Source: JASGDN01 sp049840815 (GTDB taxonomy: Bacteria; Chloroflexota; Chloroflexia; Thermomicrobiales; UBA6265). From it: 64,000 nt of DNA. A program made the translations under genes and the position numbers. Location: the NCBI GenBank assembly GCA_049840815.1, contig JASGJI010000005.1, positions 248,001-312,000 on the forward strand, written 5' to 3'. The notes below the pieces were generated by a model. The model made no database searches. It was not told where the DNA came from and was given only the letters and a program-made list of their open reading frames with translations. The stretch's first letter is position 1. The number at the start of each line of letters is the position of its first letter. Shown here one piece after another: positions 42,478-50,674 of the stretch.

Positions 42478-42501
42478 GTCACCAGTACCAACGAGTGTAT
42501 G
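42470..42501 (+). promoter_or_regulatory. Inverted repeat over the -10 region, candidate ArsR-family operator
   Basis: CATACACT (42470-42477) and AGTGTATG (42494-42501) are perfect 8-base arms separated by 16 bases. The left arm covers the -10 box and the right arm reaches the ribosome site. ArsR/SmtB repressors bind such interrupted palindromes at their own promoters and release them when metal is bound. Confidence 0.5.
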
Positions 42502-42510
42502 GAGATGCAC

Positions 42511-42960
42511 ATGTTCGATACCGAGTCTCAAGAATCGAAGAATGTGCCGGTCCCGGAAGACACGCTCGGGCCGGAACTCATGGACGACGACTGCGACTGT
42601 GTCCACCCTGCCGCCGTGATGGAAGCCCGCCGCGCGCTGGGCGATGCGCCCCCGGCGGAGACGATGGCTGAGCTCTTCGCCATCCTCGGCGATCCCACCC
42701 GCATGCGCGTCCTCACTGCGCTGGCCTCCGGCGAGCTCTGCGTGAGCGATCTCGCCGTCGCGACCGGGGTGAATCGCACGACGATCTCCCACCAGCTTCG
42801 CGTCCTGCGGGCACATCGCATGGTCCGACGGCGACGCGATGGCAAGGTCGTCTACTACGCGCTGGACGACGATCACGTCGCCGCGCTGCTGGGCATGGCG
42901 GCCGCGCACGCGCAGGAGGATGCCAGCGACGCATCCGCAACGGACCGGAGGAGTGCATGA
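42511..42960 (+). CDS. ArsR/SmtB family metal-responsive repressor
   Basis: 149 residues. The winged HTH is clear: AELFAILGDPTRMRVLTALA, ELCVSDLAVATGVNRTTISH, QLRVLRAHRMVRRRRDGKVV. Two possible metal sites are visible. Near the N-terminus is DDDCDCVHP, like the N-terminal cysteines of CadC; the second Cys of the usual ELCVCD is Ser. The last helix has DxH (in LDDDHVAALL) and, eleven residues later, HxxE (HAQE), the zinc site of SmtB. This suggests a Zn/Cd/Pb sensor. The ATG at 42511 has GGAG six bases upstream. It overlaps the P-type ATPase gene by four bases. Confidence 0.92.
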   Translation: MFDTESQESKNVPVPEDTLGPELMDDDCDCVHPAAVMEARRALGDAPPAETMAELFAILGDPTRMRVLTALASGELCVSDLAVATGVNRTTISHQLRVLRAHRMVRRRRDGKVVYYALDDDHVAALLGMAAAHAQEDASDASATDRRSA

Positions 42961-45332
42961 GTACAGCCACAGCCACGGCCCCGTCCCGGATGCCCTCGGA
43001 TGCCGGCTCGCTCGTCTTCGATGTCACCGGCATGGACTGCGGCGACTGCGCACGCTCCGTCGAACGCATCGTCGGGCAGTTGCCAGGCATCGAAAGCGCA
43101 TCCGTGTCCTTTGGCGCGGGCACCCTCACCGTCGAGCCAACCACGGCGAGCGGCAGCGGCGAGGATCTGGTCCGCGCAGTGGGCGGCGCGGTCGATCGCG
43201 CAGGATACGCCGCGGTCCTGCGCACGGCAGGTCGGCAGCGTGGCACGGAGGCGCCCTGGTGGCAAAGCCGCCGGGTGATCCCGACGGCCATCGCCCTCGC
43301 GCTCTGGATCGTGGCGTTCGTCGCCCATCACGCGCTCGACGCGCGACCGGCCGCGATCGGCCTCTTCGCCGTCGCCATCGTCATCGGGGGCTACCCGATC
43401 CTTCGCTCCGCCATCGCCGCCATCCGGGCGCGGCGGATCGACATGAACGTGCTGATGACGATCTCCGTGATCGGCGCGGCCATGCTCGGGGACTGGTCGG
43501 AAGGCGCGTTGGTGGTCGTCCTCTTCTCGCTCGGCACCTTCCTGCAAGCAATGACGCTCGACCGCACGCGGCGGGCGATCCGATCCCTGCTCGACCTGAC
43601 GCCGGAGGAGGCAATCGCCGTCCGCAACGGGGTCGAAGTGACCGTCGCGGCCTCCACGCTGGTCGTGGATGACATCGTTCGCGTGCGGCCTGGCCAGCGC
43701 CTGCCGGCGGATGGCACCATCGTCTCCGGACACTCCGCAATCAACCAGGCGGCGATCACCGGCGAATCAATGCCGGTCGAGAAGGCGCCGGGGCAGGAGG
43801 TCTTCGCAGGGACGATCAACGGCTCCGGCGTTCTCGATGTCCGCGTCACCGCGCCGTCGTCGCAATCAATGCTGGCAACCATCGTCCACCTCGTGGAGGA
43901 AGCACAGGCCAGCCGGGCTCCCTCGCAGCAACTCGTCGACCGCTTCGCCGCGATCTACACCCCGCTGGTGGTGGCGGGCGCCGTCCTGCTCGCGCTCGGC
44001 GGCTGGCTGCTTTCCGGCGATCCGGCGACGTGGACGTATCGCGCGCTCGTCCTGCTCGTCATCGCCTGTCCATGCGCCCTGGTGATCTCGACACCGGTCT
44101 CCATCGTCTCCGCCATCCAGGGCGCGACGAAGATGGGCGTGCTGGTGAAGGGCGGCGCGGCGCTGGAGGAGTTGGCGAAGGTCCGCGCGATGGTCTTCGA
44201 CAAGACCGGCACGCTGACGGTCGGTCGCCCGGTCGTCTCCACAATCGAGCCGTTCGGGGACGCGGCCGACGCCGATGTCCTCGCCTTCGCGGCGGCGGTA
44301 GAAGCGCCATCCGAGCATCCCCTGGCCCGCGCCGTCGTCGCCCGCGCGTTGCACGACCGAGTGACGATCCCGACGGTGGACGCGTTTGCCGCCCTCACCG
44401 GGCGCGGCGCACAGGGCACAGTCGACGGACACACCGTGCTCGTCGGCAGCCCGCGCCTGATGCGGGAGTCGCACGCCCCTGCCGATCAGCTGGCCCGCCT
44501 GGATGCCATCGCGGCACGGCACGCCGAGTCCGGCCAGACGACCCTCGCGGTCGCGACGATGGCTTCCGATACGGCAACCATTGTCGGCGCAATCGCGGTG
44601 GCGGACCGGCTGCGACCCGGGGCGGCAGAAGCCCTTGCCGCGCTCCGAAGAGCCGGCGTCGAACGGCTGGTGATGCTGACCGGCGATCAGCGCGGCGTGG
44701 CGGAGGCCATCGCGGGGGCGGTCGGGGTCGATGAGGTGCGGGCCGAACTCCTGCCCTCGCAGAAGTCGAGCGCCCTGGACGAGATCCGGGCAGCATCCGG
44801 CGCCATCGCGATGGTTGGCGATGGGGTGAACGATGCCCCGGCCCTCGCGAAGGCGGATGTCGGGATCGCGATGGGCATCGGCGGCTCCGATGTCGCGCTG
44901 GAGAGCGCGAGCATGGCCCTGATGCGCGACGACCTCTCCGCCATCGCGCAGACGGTGGCGCTCTCGAAGCGGATGGTGCGCATCGTCCAACAGAACGTGA
45001 CACTCTCGTTGCTGACCAAGGCACTGGCGCTCGGCCTCGCGATGGCAGGGTTCGTGAACCTCTGGATCGCCGTGGTCGTCGACGTCGGAACGTCCTTGGT
45101 GGTGATCCTGAACGGTATCCGCCTCTCCCGCATCGCCCTCGCCGATGACGCCGCTCCCGCCGTCGTCCCGATGGCAGCCTCCACCGCCCACGTGCATGAC
45201 GCACCGTGCGAATGTGGCGGCCCCCACGAACACGCCCACAGATCCGATGGGAGCGAGCACGATCATTCGGCGTGCGCGTGCGGAAGCAAGCACGATCACG
45301 TGCACGAGGCGTCCCCCACTCCCGCCGCGTGA
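42957..45332 (+). CDS. Heavy-metal P1B-type ATPase (Zn/Cd/Pb exporter type)
   Basis: 791 residues. It has an N-terminal HMA domain with GMDCGDC, then membrane helices, an actuator domain with the TGES loop (AAITGESMPVEKAP), transmembrane CPC (VIACPCALVISTP), the phosphorylation site FDKTGTLTVG, SEHPLARAVVARA in the N-domain and GDGVNDAPALAKADVGIAMG. The last helices carry Lys (LLTKALALG) and Asp-Val-Gly (VVVDVGTSL), the P1B-2 signature of zinc, cadmium and lead pumps. The C-terminal 45 residues are rich in His and Cys (CECGGPHEHAHRSD, ACACGSKHDHVHE), a likely metal-binding tail. It exports metal under control of the overlapping ArsR-type gene. Confidence 0.95.
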   Translation: MSTATATAPSRMPSDAGSLVFDVTGMDCGDCARSVERIVGQLPGIESASVSFGAGTLTVEPTTASGSGEDLVRAVGGAVDRAGYAAVLRTAGRQRGTEAPWWQSRRVIPTAIALALWIVAFVAHHALDARPAAIGLFAVAIVIGGYPILRSAIAAIRARRIDMNVLMTISVIGAAMLGDWSEGALVVVLFSLGTFLQAMTLDRTRRAIRSLLDLTPEEAIAVRNGVEVTVAASTLVVDDIVRVRPGQRLPADGTIVSGHSAINQAAITGESMPVEKAPGQEVFAGTINGSGVLDVRVTAPSSQSMLATIVHLVEEAQASRAPSQQLVDRFAAIYTPLVVAGAVLLALGGWLLSGDPATWTYRALVLLVIACPCALVISTPVSIVSAIQGATKMGVLVKGGAALEELAKVRAMVFDKTGTLTVGRPVVSTIEPFGDAADADVLAFAAAVEAPSEHPLARAVVARALHDRVTIPTVDAFAALTGRGAQGTVDGHTVLVGSPRLMRESHAPADQLARLDAIAARHAESGQTTLAVATMASDTATIVGAIAVADRLRPGAAEALAALRRAGVERLVMLTGDQRGVAEAIAGAVGVDEVRAELLPSQKSSALDEIRAASGAIAMVGDGVNDAPALAKADVGIAMGIGGSDVALESASMALMRDDLSAIAQTVALSKRMVRIVQQNVTLSLLTKALALGLAMAGFVNLWIAVVVDVGTSLVVILNGIRLSRIALADDAAPAVVPMAASTAHVHDAPCECGGPHEHAHRSDGSEHDHSACACGSKHDHVHEASPTPAA

Positions 45333-45342
45333 GGTTCTGCAC

Positions 45343-45386
45343 GCACATGCCCCCGCGACGATGGATATCGTCGCGGGGGCGTGTGC
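45343..45386. terminator. Bidirectional hairpin terminator
   Basis: Arms of about 20 bases (GCACATGCCCCCGCGACGAT and ATCGTCGCGGGGGCGTGTGC, one G-T pair), loop GGAT. It is placed between the convergent ATPase and AraC-type genes. Confidence 0.75.
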
Positions 45387-45401
45387 GTTTCATCCATCGA
45401 A

Positions 45402-46448
45402 TCAGAAGGCGGCAGAAGCCTGTCCACGAGAGGTCGAACGCTGGATGACCTCGCGCATCGTCATGCCGCCGACGTGGGCGGGGTCCAGCATGTCAGCGAC
45501 CGGCAACGGATTTCCCCGGAGCGCGCTGGGAGGCTGCCCGAACGCCTCGCGGAACGCCCGCGTAAGCGCGAAGCCGGAGCGGAAGCCATGGTCGCGCGCC
45601 AGATCCTGCAACGACCGCCCATCCTGGTTCCGCAACAGCACGAGCCGGATCGCGCGGAGTCGCTCGGTGCGGATGAAATGCTCCACCCCGCCATCGCCCT
45701 CGAACATGCGATAGAGCGCGGAGCGAGAGAGGGGAAAGTGCATGAGGAGGGTATCGAGCGAGAATCCCGGTTCGCCGAGATGGTCGCGGATGAAGGTAAC
45801 CACCGCCTCCCGATCCACGGCAGCATCCTCCCGCACGGCTCCCGCCGGCCGGAAAGCCGATAGCAGCAGGTCCACCGCGAACGTCGTCGTGAGATCGGTG
45901 AACGATGCCACCGAATCCGCGGGCAGCGTGTTCAGATAGCGACTCGCCGAGAGGAGATGGCGAGAGAGAAGTCGCGCCCGTTCGGTTCGCAGGATCGCCC
46001 CGTGATGGCGGCTCATCCCCGGAATCAAGGCGTCCAGCATCGGACGGGAAAGGTAGAGGGTCGTGGAGGTCCCACCGGACGAAACCGACGTTTCCTGCTG
46101 GGCGAGGTCACAGATCTGGATCTCTCCTGGTTGAAGCAGGATCTCCGCGTCGTCCAGCACGGCGAGGCGCGTGCCATTGCCGATGGTGAAGATCGCGTAG
46201 TCGTCCACGGGGTCGCGCCAGATGCGGTGCCGGGTGCGAATGAATGCCTGTGGGGTGATCTCACCGCAACTCAGGACAAAGCTTCCATAGCGGAAGGCGG
46301 CGGCGCGGACGTGAAACGCGGTGTCGGCATCGACGGCGATGTCGTGGGTGGCAGACCCCAGATCGCGCCAGCGATCCAGCCCCTCGCTCCCCGAAAAGGC
46401 ATCTGAATCGAACATGAATGTGGAGAGAACAACTCCGCTGTCAGTCAT
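45402..46448 (-). CDS. AraC family transcriptional regulator
   Basis: 348 residues. The N-terminal part looks like the AraC-binding-like domain of the NitR/AdpA-type regulators (DDYAIFTIGNGTRLAVLDDA, then EILLQPGEIQICDLAQQETS). The C-terminal HTH has MHFPLSRSALYRMFEGDGGV, then FIRTERLRAIRLVLLRNQDG and RSLQDLARDHGFRSGFALTR, AFREAFGQPPSALRG. The C-terminal pattern is a complete HTH_18. The ATG at 46448 has only GGTG upstream and the frame stays open to 47126, but that extension overlaps the CopC-CopD gene and looks non-coding. The inducer is unknown; neighbours are metal-resistance genes. Confidence 0.87.
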   Translation of the reverse strand: MTDSGVVLSTFMFDSDAFSGSEGLDRWRDLGSATHDIAVDADTAFHVRAAAFRYGSFVLSCGEITPQAFIRTRHRIWRDPVDDYAIFTIGNGTRLAVLDDAEILLQPGEIQICDLAQQETSVSSGGTSTTLYLSRPMLDALIPGMSRHHGAILRTERARLLSRHLLSASRYLNTLPADSVASFTDLTTTFAVDLLLSAFRPAGAVREDAAVDREAVVTFIRDHLGEPGFSLDTLLMHFPLSRSALYRMFEGDGGVEHFIRTERLRAIRLVLLRNQDGRSLQDLARDHGFRSGFALTRAFREAFGQPPSALRGNPLPVADMLDPAHVGGMTMREVIQRSTSRGQASAAF

Positions 46449-46765
46449 GCGTGTCACCCCAAAGCGCGTTCGAGCGGGCATCGATTCTTCAGCGGCCCCG
46501 CTCCGATGATGCCACATCGGGACGCATCCGTGCTCCCATGCAGCGCCAGGGAATGGCGTCGACGACGCATCCCCAGCATCGCCCTTGCCAGCAGCGCGAC
46601 ACACCGGTCGCGCCGTACGAACGACCGCTGCCTGCGCGGCATCTCCTGCATACGGTGGCACCAGCGTGCGCCCCGCCTCCCCATGCAGTGTCCCATGCCG
46701 CACATGCGTCTCGCCTCGCCGCACGGCATCTCGCACCGCCGCCTCGGCGAGCGTATCGGAGAGGC
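46449..46765. other. 317 bp gap, nothing recognised
   Basis: This lies between the AraC-type gene start and the CopC-CopD gene end, both on the minus strand. Several open frames cross it but none has a ribosome site or family resemblance. No hairpin or repeat was seen. Confidence 0.4.
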
Positions 46766-49240
46766 TCAGGATGCGGGCGAGGCGACCGGGGACGCAACCG
46801 GTGTCCCCGCCGCATTCACCGGCGGCTGGATGTCGATTGGCTGATTGAAATCGCTGTTCTCCCAGACCATGTAGTGAACATTCGCGACCATCACCAGCCG
46901 ATGGACCTGCCCGGTATCCTTCCCGACCCACCATCCGAACCACGCCTGCGCCTGGGACGACGTCTCCGGCGTGTGGAAGAAGATGATCTGGCATTCCTCG
47001 CCGTCGATCACCTCGGTGGACCCCATCTGGAAGTTCTGCGCGCCCGCGAACGTCTCGTCCCATTCGGCGGGCGGCTGGTACTGGATCACCGGGATGCTCA
47101 CCCACGCCTGGTCGATCTGCCGCCACGACTGATCGCCGACCGTCACCGTGCGATAGCTATTCACCGTCGGCGGTGCAGGCGGCGAGCCGTCTGGCCGATT
47201 GACGAAACTCCCGCTGAAGGCGGTCAGCCCCGTGAAGGCGTTCGGCTGGCCGCCCTGCCCCACCACCCATGCATAGTCCGCCATTACAAACGCATCGAGG
47301 CCGGAGTTGATCGCCTCCTGCCGCCGCATCGAGGTAAGCGAGGTCAGCGTCGTCAGACCACGCTGGAAGACCTGCTGGGCATCGGGGTCGTTGCGCGGAA
47401 CCGTCGGCGCGTCGAAGCCATGGACATTCGGATCGGGTAGCAGCAGATAGAACTCCGCAACGGTGCCCTGCTGGCTTGCACGATTAATGCGCACGGTCAA
47501 TCGCCACCAGCCATCGAGACTGAGATCCATGCTTTCGGTCGTGAACGTCGCCGTTCCGGGGGCCGCCGCAAGGGCGATCGCGGACCCCTTCGTGGCGTGG
47601 CTCAGGCTTTCCGGCGTGATCGACACCCGCGTGTCGGTGACGGCGGACGCCGCGCCATCCGCCGTCGTCAAGCGCACGCTGAGCGTGTTGTCTCCTTCTC
47701 CCGCCGGATCGACGGTCAGGTGGACGATCTCGCTGGATGGCTGTGCCTGCGAGTCCGTCACCTCCGGCTGATCGGAAACGGCAAACGCGGCGAGGACGAC
47801 CCTGTCGAGCGTGTTCGCCGCCTCCGGCGCGGGCGGCGCGGACATCGCGAGGACCGATCCTCCCAGCACAACGAGCGCGGCCATGATCGCCTCCACGCGC
47901 AGGGAGAGGCGGAATGCGTCCTTCGCCAGCGCGACGCCCCGCGCCAGCGCCCGCCGGATCGCCTGCCGGTGGTAGATCGCCAGCGCGGTCGGCACCACGA
48001 GCACGGCCAGCTTCACCAGCAGCACCCAGCCGTAATCAGACGACCAGAGGCGGTCGATCTCCGGCACATTCCGCGTGCCAAGTCCGAAGGGAAGGCCGGT
48101 CTCCTTCGTCGGGAAGACGAACCCGGCGTTGACGACGCCCGTCACCAGCGCGACGAGGAAGAGGACGAAGGCGATGGCCGAGAAGCGGACGATCGCCAGC
48201 GGGACCACCACCGCGGTTTCCGACACCGCTTCATCGCCGGTGGCTGGCCGCGAGAACCAGAGCACGACCAGCCAGACAAGCCCGCCAACCCAGAGCGCGG
48301 TCGACCACTGATGGATGACGTCACTGGTTGTCGCCACTGCGCTCCACGTCTCACGACCGGCTGCATGACTCGTCAGCGAGAGACCGAGCAACGTCGCCAA
48401 CCCGAGCGCCCCGCCGAGGATGGCGACCGGAGCAGTGATCGTCCGTCTGAAGACGGTCAACACAAGCCCGGTCACGACCAGCAGCGCGATCAGCGTGGCG
48501 GGCCGAATCCACCAGGCATCCGGCATGCCCCTGATCGTCTGCCCGATGCTCGCCCGCGCCCCAGCTGGTGGGAAGATCCATTGGAAGACGGGTTCCAGTG
48601 CTGTCGCCACAAGTGCGACCGCTGCCGCGATCCCGACGTTCGTGAGACGCCGCCGGACGACAGTTGGATCGTCCGCCGCAGGGCCGAACATGAAGCGGGC
48701 GAGGAAGGCTACCGCCGCAATCGCCGCGCCGAGGAAGGTGATCCAGCGGGTCGCGACACCCCAGACAGCCGGACGCTGCCCCTCGACCGTCGCCTGACCG
48801 GCGGGGATGCCTCCACCGACCCGGAAGACGTAGCTCCCGCTGAGGGTGTGGCCATCGGTCGCCGAGGTGACGGTCCACGCGACGGTCCAGCTCCCGTTGT
48901 CGACCCCTTGCACCTCCACGATGAGCTGACGCGGGTTGTCCCCGGGGCGGACCGTCGCCGGGAGCTCCCGCCCCTCGGACGAGAGCACCCGGATGATCGG
49001 GGCGGGATCGCTCATCTCCACTTCTTCGCTGAAGAAGAGGGTCAACTCGGTCGGTGGCGCGATCACCAGGCCATTCGCGGGCGGATCGGACCGGATCAGT
49101 TCGGCGTGCGCGGAGGCACCAGAAAGCGTCAGGAGAAGGGTCAGGATCGCGATCGCGAGGCCGGCCAGAACGGGCCAGACGAGGACCGAGGTGCGGGAGG
49201 TGGGCATCGGGTGCGCAGGGCGCAGGGACATGCAGTTCAT
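46766..49240 (-). CDS. CopC-CopD fusion copper-handling protein with extra C-terminal domain
   Basis: 824 residues in three parts. After a membrane signal (about residues 18-45) the mature end reads SAHAELIRSDPPANG, so the N-terminal His is a CopC copper ligand; SATDGHTLSGSYVF supplies the Asp and His of the same site. Eight or so membrane segments follow (about 160-480), the CopD region, with HQWSTALWVGGLVWL. A third, extracellular part (about 520-800) has beta-rich sequence, LTVRINRASQQGTVAEFYLL, and ends with VASPVASPAS. YcnJ of Bacillus has the same CopC-CopD order. The start is uncertain: ATG 49240, 49231 and 49207 are all in frame and none has a strong ribosome site. Confidence 0.88.
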   Translation of the reverse strand: MNCMSLRPAHPMPTSRTSVLVWPVLAGLAIAILTLLLTLSGASAHAELIRSDPPANGLVIAPPTELTLFFSEEVEMSDPAPIIRVLSSEGRELPATVRPGDNPRQLIVEVQGVDNGSWTVAWTVTSATDGHTLSGSYVFRVGGGIPAGQATVEGQRPAVWGVATRWITFLGAAIAAVAFLARFMFGPAADDPTVVRRRLTNVGIAAAVALVATALEPVFQWIFPPAGARASIGQTIRGMPDAWWIRPATLIALLVVTGLVLTVFRRTITAPVAILGGALGLATLLGLSLTSHAAGRETWSAVATTSDVIHQWSTALWVGGLVWLVVLWFSRPATGDEAVSETAVVVPLAIVRFSAIAFVLFLVALVTGVVNAGFVFPTKETGLPFGLGTRNVPEIDRLWSSDYGWVLLVKLAVLVVPTALAIYHRQAIRRALARGVALAKDAFRLSLRVEAIMAALVVLGGSVLAMSAPPAPEAANTLDRVVLAAFAVSDQPEVTDSQAQPSSEIVHLTVDPAGEGDNTLSVRLTTADGAASAVTDTRVSITPESLSHATKGSAIALAAAPGTATFTTESMDLSLDGWWRLTVRINRASQQGTVAEFYLLLPDPNVHGFDAPTVPRNDPDAQQVFQRGLTTLTSLTSMRRQEAINSGLDAFVMADYAWVVGQGGQPNAFTGLTAFSGSFVNRPDGSPPAPPTVNSYRTVTVGDQSWRQIDQAWVSIPVIQYQPPAEWDETFAGAQNFQMGSTEVIDGEECQIIFFHTPETSSQAQAWFGWWVGKDTGQVHRLVMVANVHYMVWENSDFNQPIDIQPPVNAAGTPVASPVASPAS

Positions 49241-49280
49241 ACCCGAACGATACCAGTCCGACGCCGCTCATGAGCGGCGG

Positions 49281-49628
49281 TCAGGCATTGCGTTCGGAGT
49301 AGAGCGCATCGGTACGGGCGGCCATGATGAAGTCGTTGCGATGCAGCCCGCGAATGGCGTGTGTCCACCACGAAACGGTGACCCGGTTCCACTCGGTGAC
49401 GAGCTTCGGGTGATGGTCCTCCTCGGCAGCGAGGCTACCGAGGGCGATGGTGAAATCGAGCGGCTTCTGCCAGCCGGGGAGCGGAAAGACGCGCTCCAGC
49501 CGACGGACGCCATTCACGGTCACGATCTTCCAATCAGGGACTTCTGCATGGAGGGCAGGCTCCTCCTCCGGCGTCACCAGGGGGGAATCGGCGCGGCAGA
49601 CGGCGCAGCGTTCATCAGTCAGGGACAT
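49281..49628 (-). CDS. Pterin-4a-carbinolamine dehydratase
   Basis: 115 residues. The family core is PDWKIVTVNGVRRLERVF, then FTIALGSLAAEEDHHPKLVT, EWNRVTVSWWTHAIRGLHRN. The His pair (HHP) and the later His are the catalytic residues that dehydrate 4a-hydroxytetrahydropterin. The N-terminus carries CAVCRAD, a short Cys-x-x-Cys pair common in a subgroup. No aromatic amino acid hydroxylase is nearby, so it may serve molybdopterin-related or other pterin recycling; that is only a possibility. ATG at 49628 has GGAG eight bases upstream. Confidence 0.93.
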   Translation of the reverse strand: MSLTDERCAVCRADSPLVTPEEEPALHAEVPDWKIVTVNGVRRLERVFPLPGWQKPLDFTIALGSLAAEEDHHPKLVTEWNRVTVSWWTHAIRGLHRNDFIMAARTDALYSERNA

Positions 49629-49664
49629 CGGGACCACTCCTCTACGCAGGCGGACGCGCGCTGC

Positions 49665-50336
49665 TTATGGGAAGACCAGGCCATCATCCCACCCGTCAGG
49701 AAGGGATGGCACCGTCCACGCAGGATCGGGACGCCAGGCGGCGAAGTCCGTGTCGAACGGCCAGCGCCGCGCTTCGAGGTCGGCGATGGTGCGTTCCCCT
49801 TCCGCCCGTAGGGAGCTGGCCATCTCCGGCGAGACGATCCCGGCCTCGACGGCATCGGCCAACTCGTCCTCGTCCTTCCATTCCCACGTCAGGTCCGGAT
49901 GGATGACCACATCCAGCAGGTAATCGCCGGTGTCGAACCCAACCGGGGTGCGCACCAGCGGCAGCTGGAGGTTCACATACGCCCCGATGAACTCCCAGGT
50001 CGTCTCCTGCCACCAGTACCAGATCGAACTCATGCGATCCGGCTCCTGCACCATCAGCACATGGCGATCAGTCCAGGTGTGGTCGCGCAGGCCGCCTATG
50101 AGCCGTTCGCGTTCGAGAAACGGGATCGAACGGGGCAATGCTCCACCGTCCGCCGTCGCGTGGATCTTGCGCGGGCTGCCGGGCTGCACGTAGAGCGCGA
50201 CGTGCGAGGGATCATCCGTGACGACGCGGGCGGGAAGGATGGAATCGGCGGGAGTGTTGCGAATGAAGCGCAACGCTACGACATCGCCGTAGGCCCAGGC
50301 GGCGTCGGGCATGCGCGGGTGCTGATGGTCGGTCAT
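49665..50336 (-). CDS. DUF402 domain protein, copy C
   Basis: 223 residues. The family core reads VGFDTGDYLLDVVIHPDLTW followed by EWKDEDELADAVEAGIVS, with acidic residues that bind a divalent metal in FomD-like and nucleoside-phosphohydrolase DUF402 proteins. The C-terminus has the short segment WPFDTDFAAWRPDPAW, shared by all three genes in this cluster. Function in this organism unknown; related enzymes hydrolyse nucleoside di-/monophosphates or phosphonate nucleotides. The ATG at 50336 overlaps the stop of the previous gene by four bases, so it is coupled to it. Confidence 0.8.
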   Translation of the reverse strand: MTDHQHPRMPDAAWAYGDVVALRFIRNTPADSILPARVVTDDPSHVALYVQPGSPRKIHATADGGALPRSIPFLERERLIGGLRDHTWTDRHVLMVQEPDRMSSIWYWWQETTWEFIGAYVNLQLPLVRTPVGFDTGDYLLDVVIHPDLTWEWKDEDELADAVEAGIVSPEMASSLRAEGERTIADLEARRWPFDTDFAAWRPDPAWTVPSLPDGWDDGLVFP

Positions 50337-50674
50337 CGGGGGAAATCCTCGTTCCAAGTCTCGGGCATCGTGGGACGCATCGACAACCACGCGGAATCGG
50401 GTCGCCAGTCGATCAACGAGCTATCGAACGGCCAGGTTCCGGCATCGATATCCGGGATCAGACTTGAAGCCTCCGCATGGATGGCCTCGGCTTCCTCAGC
50501 CGTGAAGCGCCCGTAGGCGATGGCATCCGCGAAGTCGCCTTCATAATCATCAAGGCGGGGCACGTCGGCCCCGCCGTACGAACACACCGGGGAGCAGACC
50601 GATCGTATGGAGGGCAAGCCCTTGTGGCTTACCGTTCCCATGCCTGGCTGCCAGGGGTCGGATGCTTCAGTCAT
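50333..50674 (-). CDS. Short DUF402-related protein lacking the barrel domain, copy B
   Basis: 113 residues. The C-terminal 70 residues align with the C-terminal helices of its neighbours: YEGDFADAIAYGRFTAEEAE against DEDELADAVEAGIVSPEMAS, then WPFDSSLIDWRPDSAWLSMR against WPFDTDFAAWRPDPAWTVPS. The N-terminal beta-barrel of about 150 residues is missing. In its place is a short unrelated piece with two cysteines (VCSPVCSYGG). It overlaps both neighbours (8 and 4 bases), so its translation is coupled. It is either a truncated remnant or a small accessory subunit. Confidence 0.6.
   Translation of the reverse strand: MTEASDPWQPGMGTVSHKGLPSIRSVCSPVCSYGGADVPRLDDYEGDFADAIAYGRFTAEEAEAIHAEASSLIPDIDAGTWPFDSSLIDWRPDSAWLSMRPTMPETWNEDFPR

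Noticed and set aside
46449..47126. N-terminal extension of the AraC regulator into the CopC-CopD gene
   Set aside because: The 226 extra codons overlap another gene in the same direction and look like shadow sequence; ATG 46448 gives a normal AraC length.
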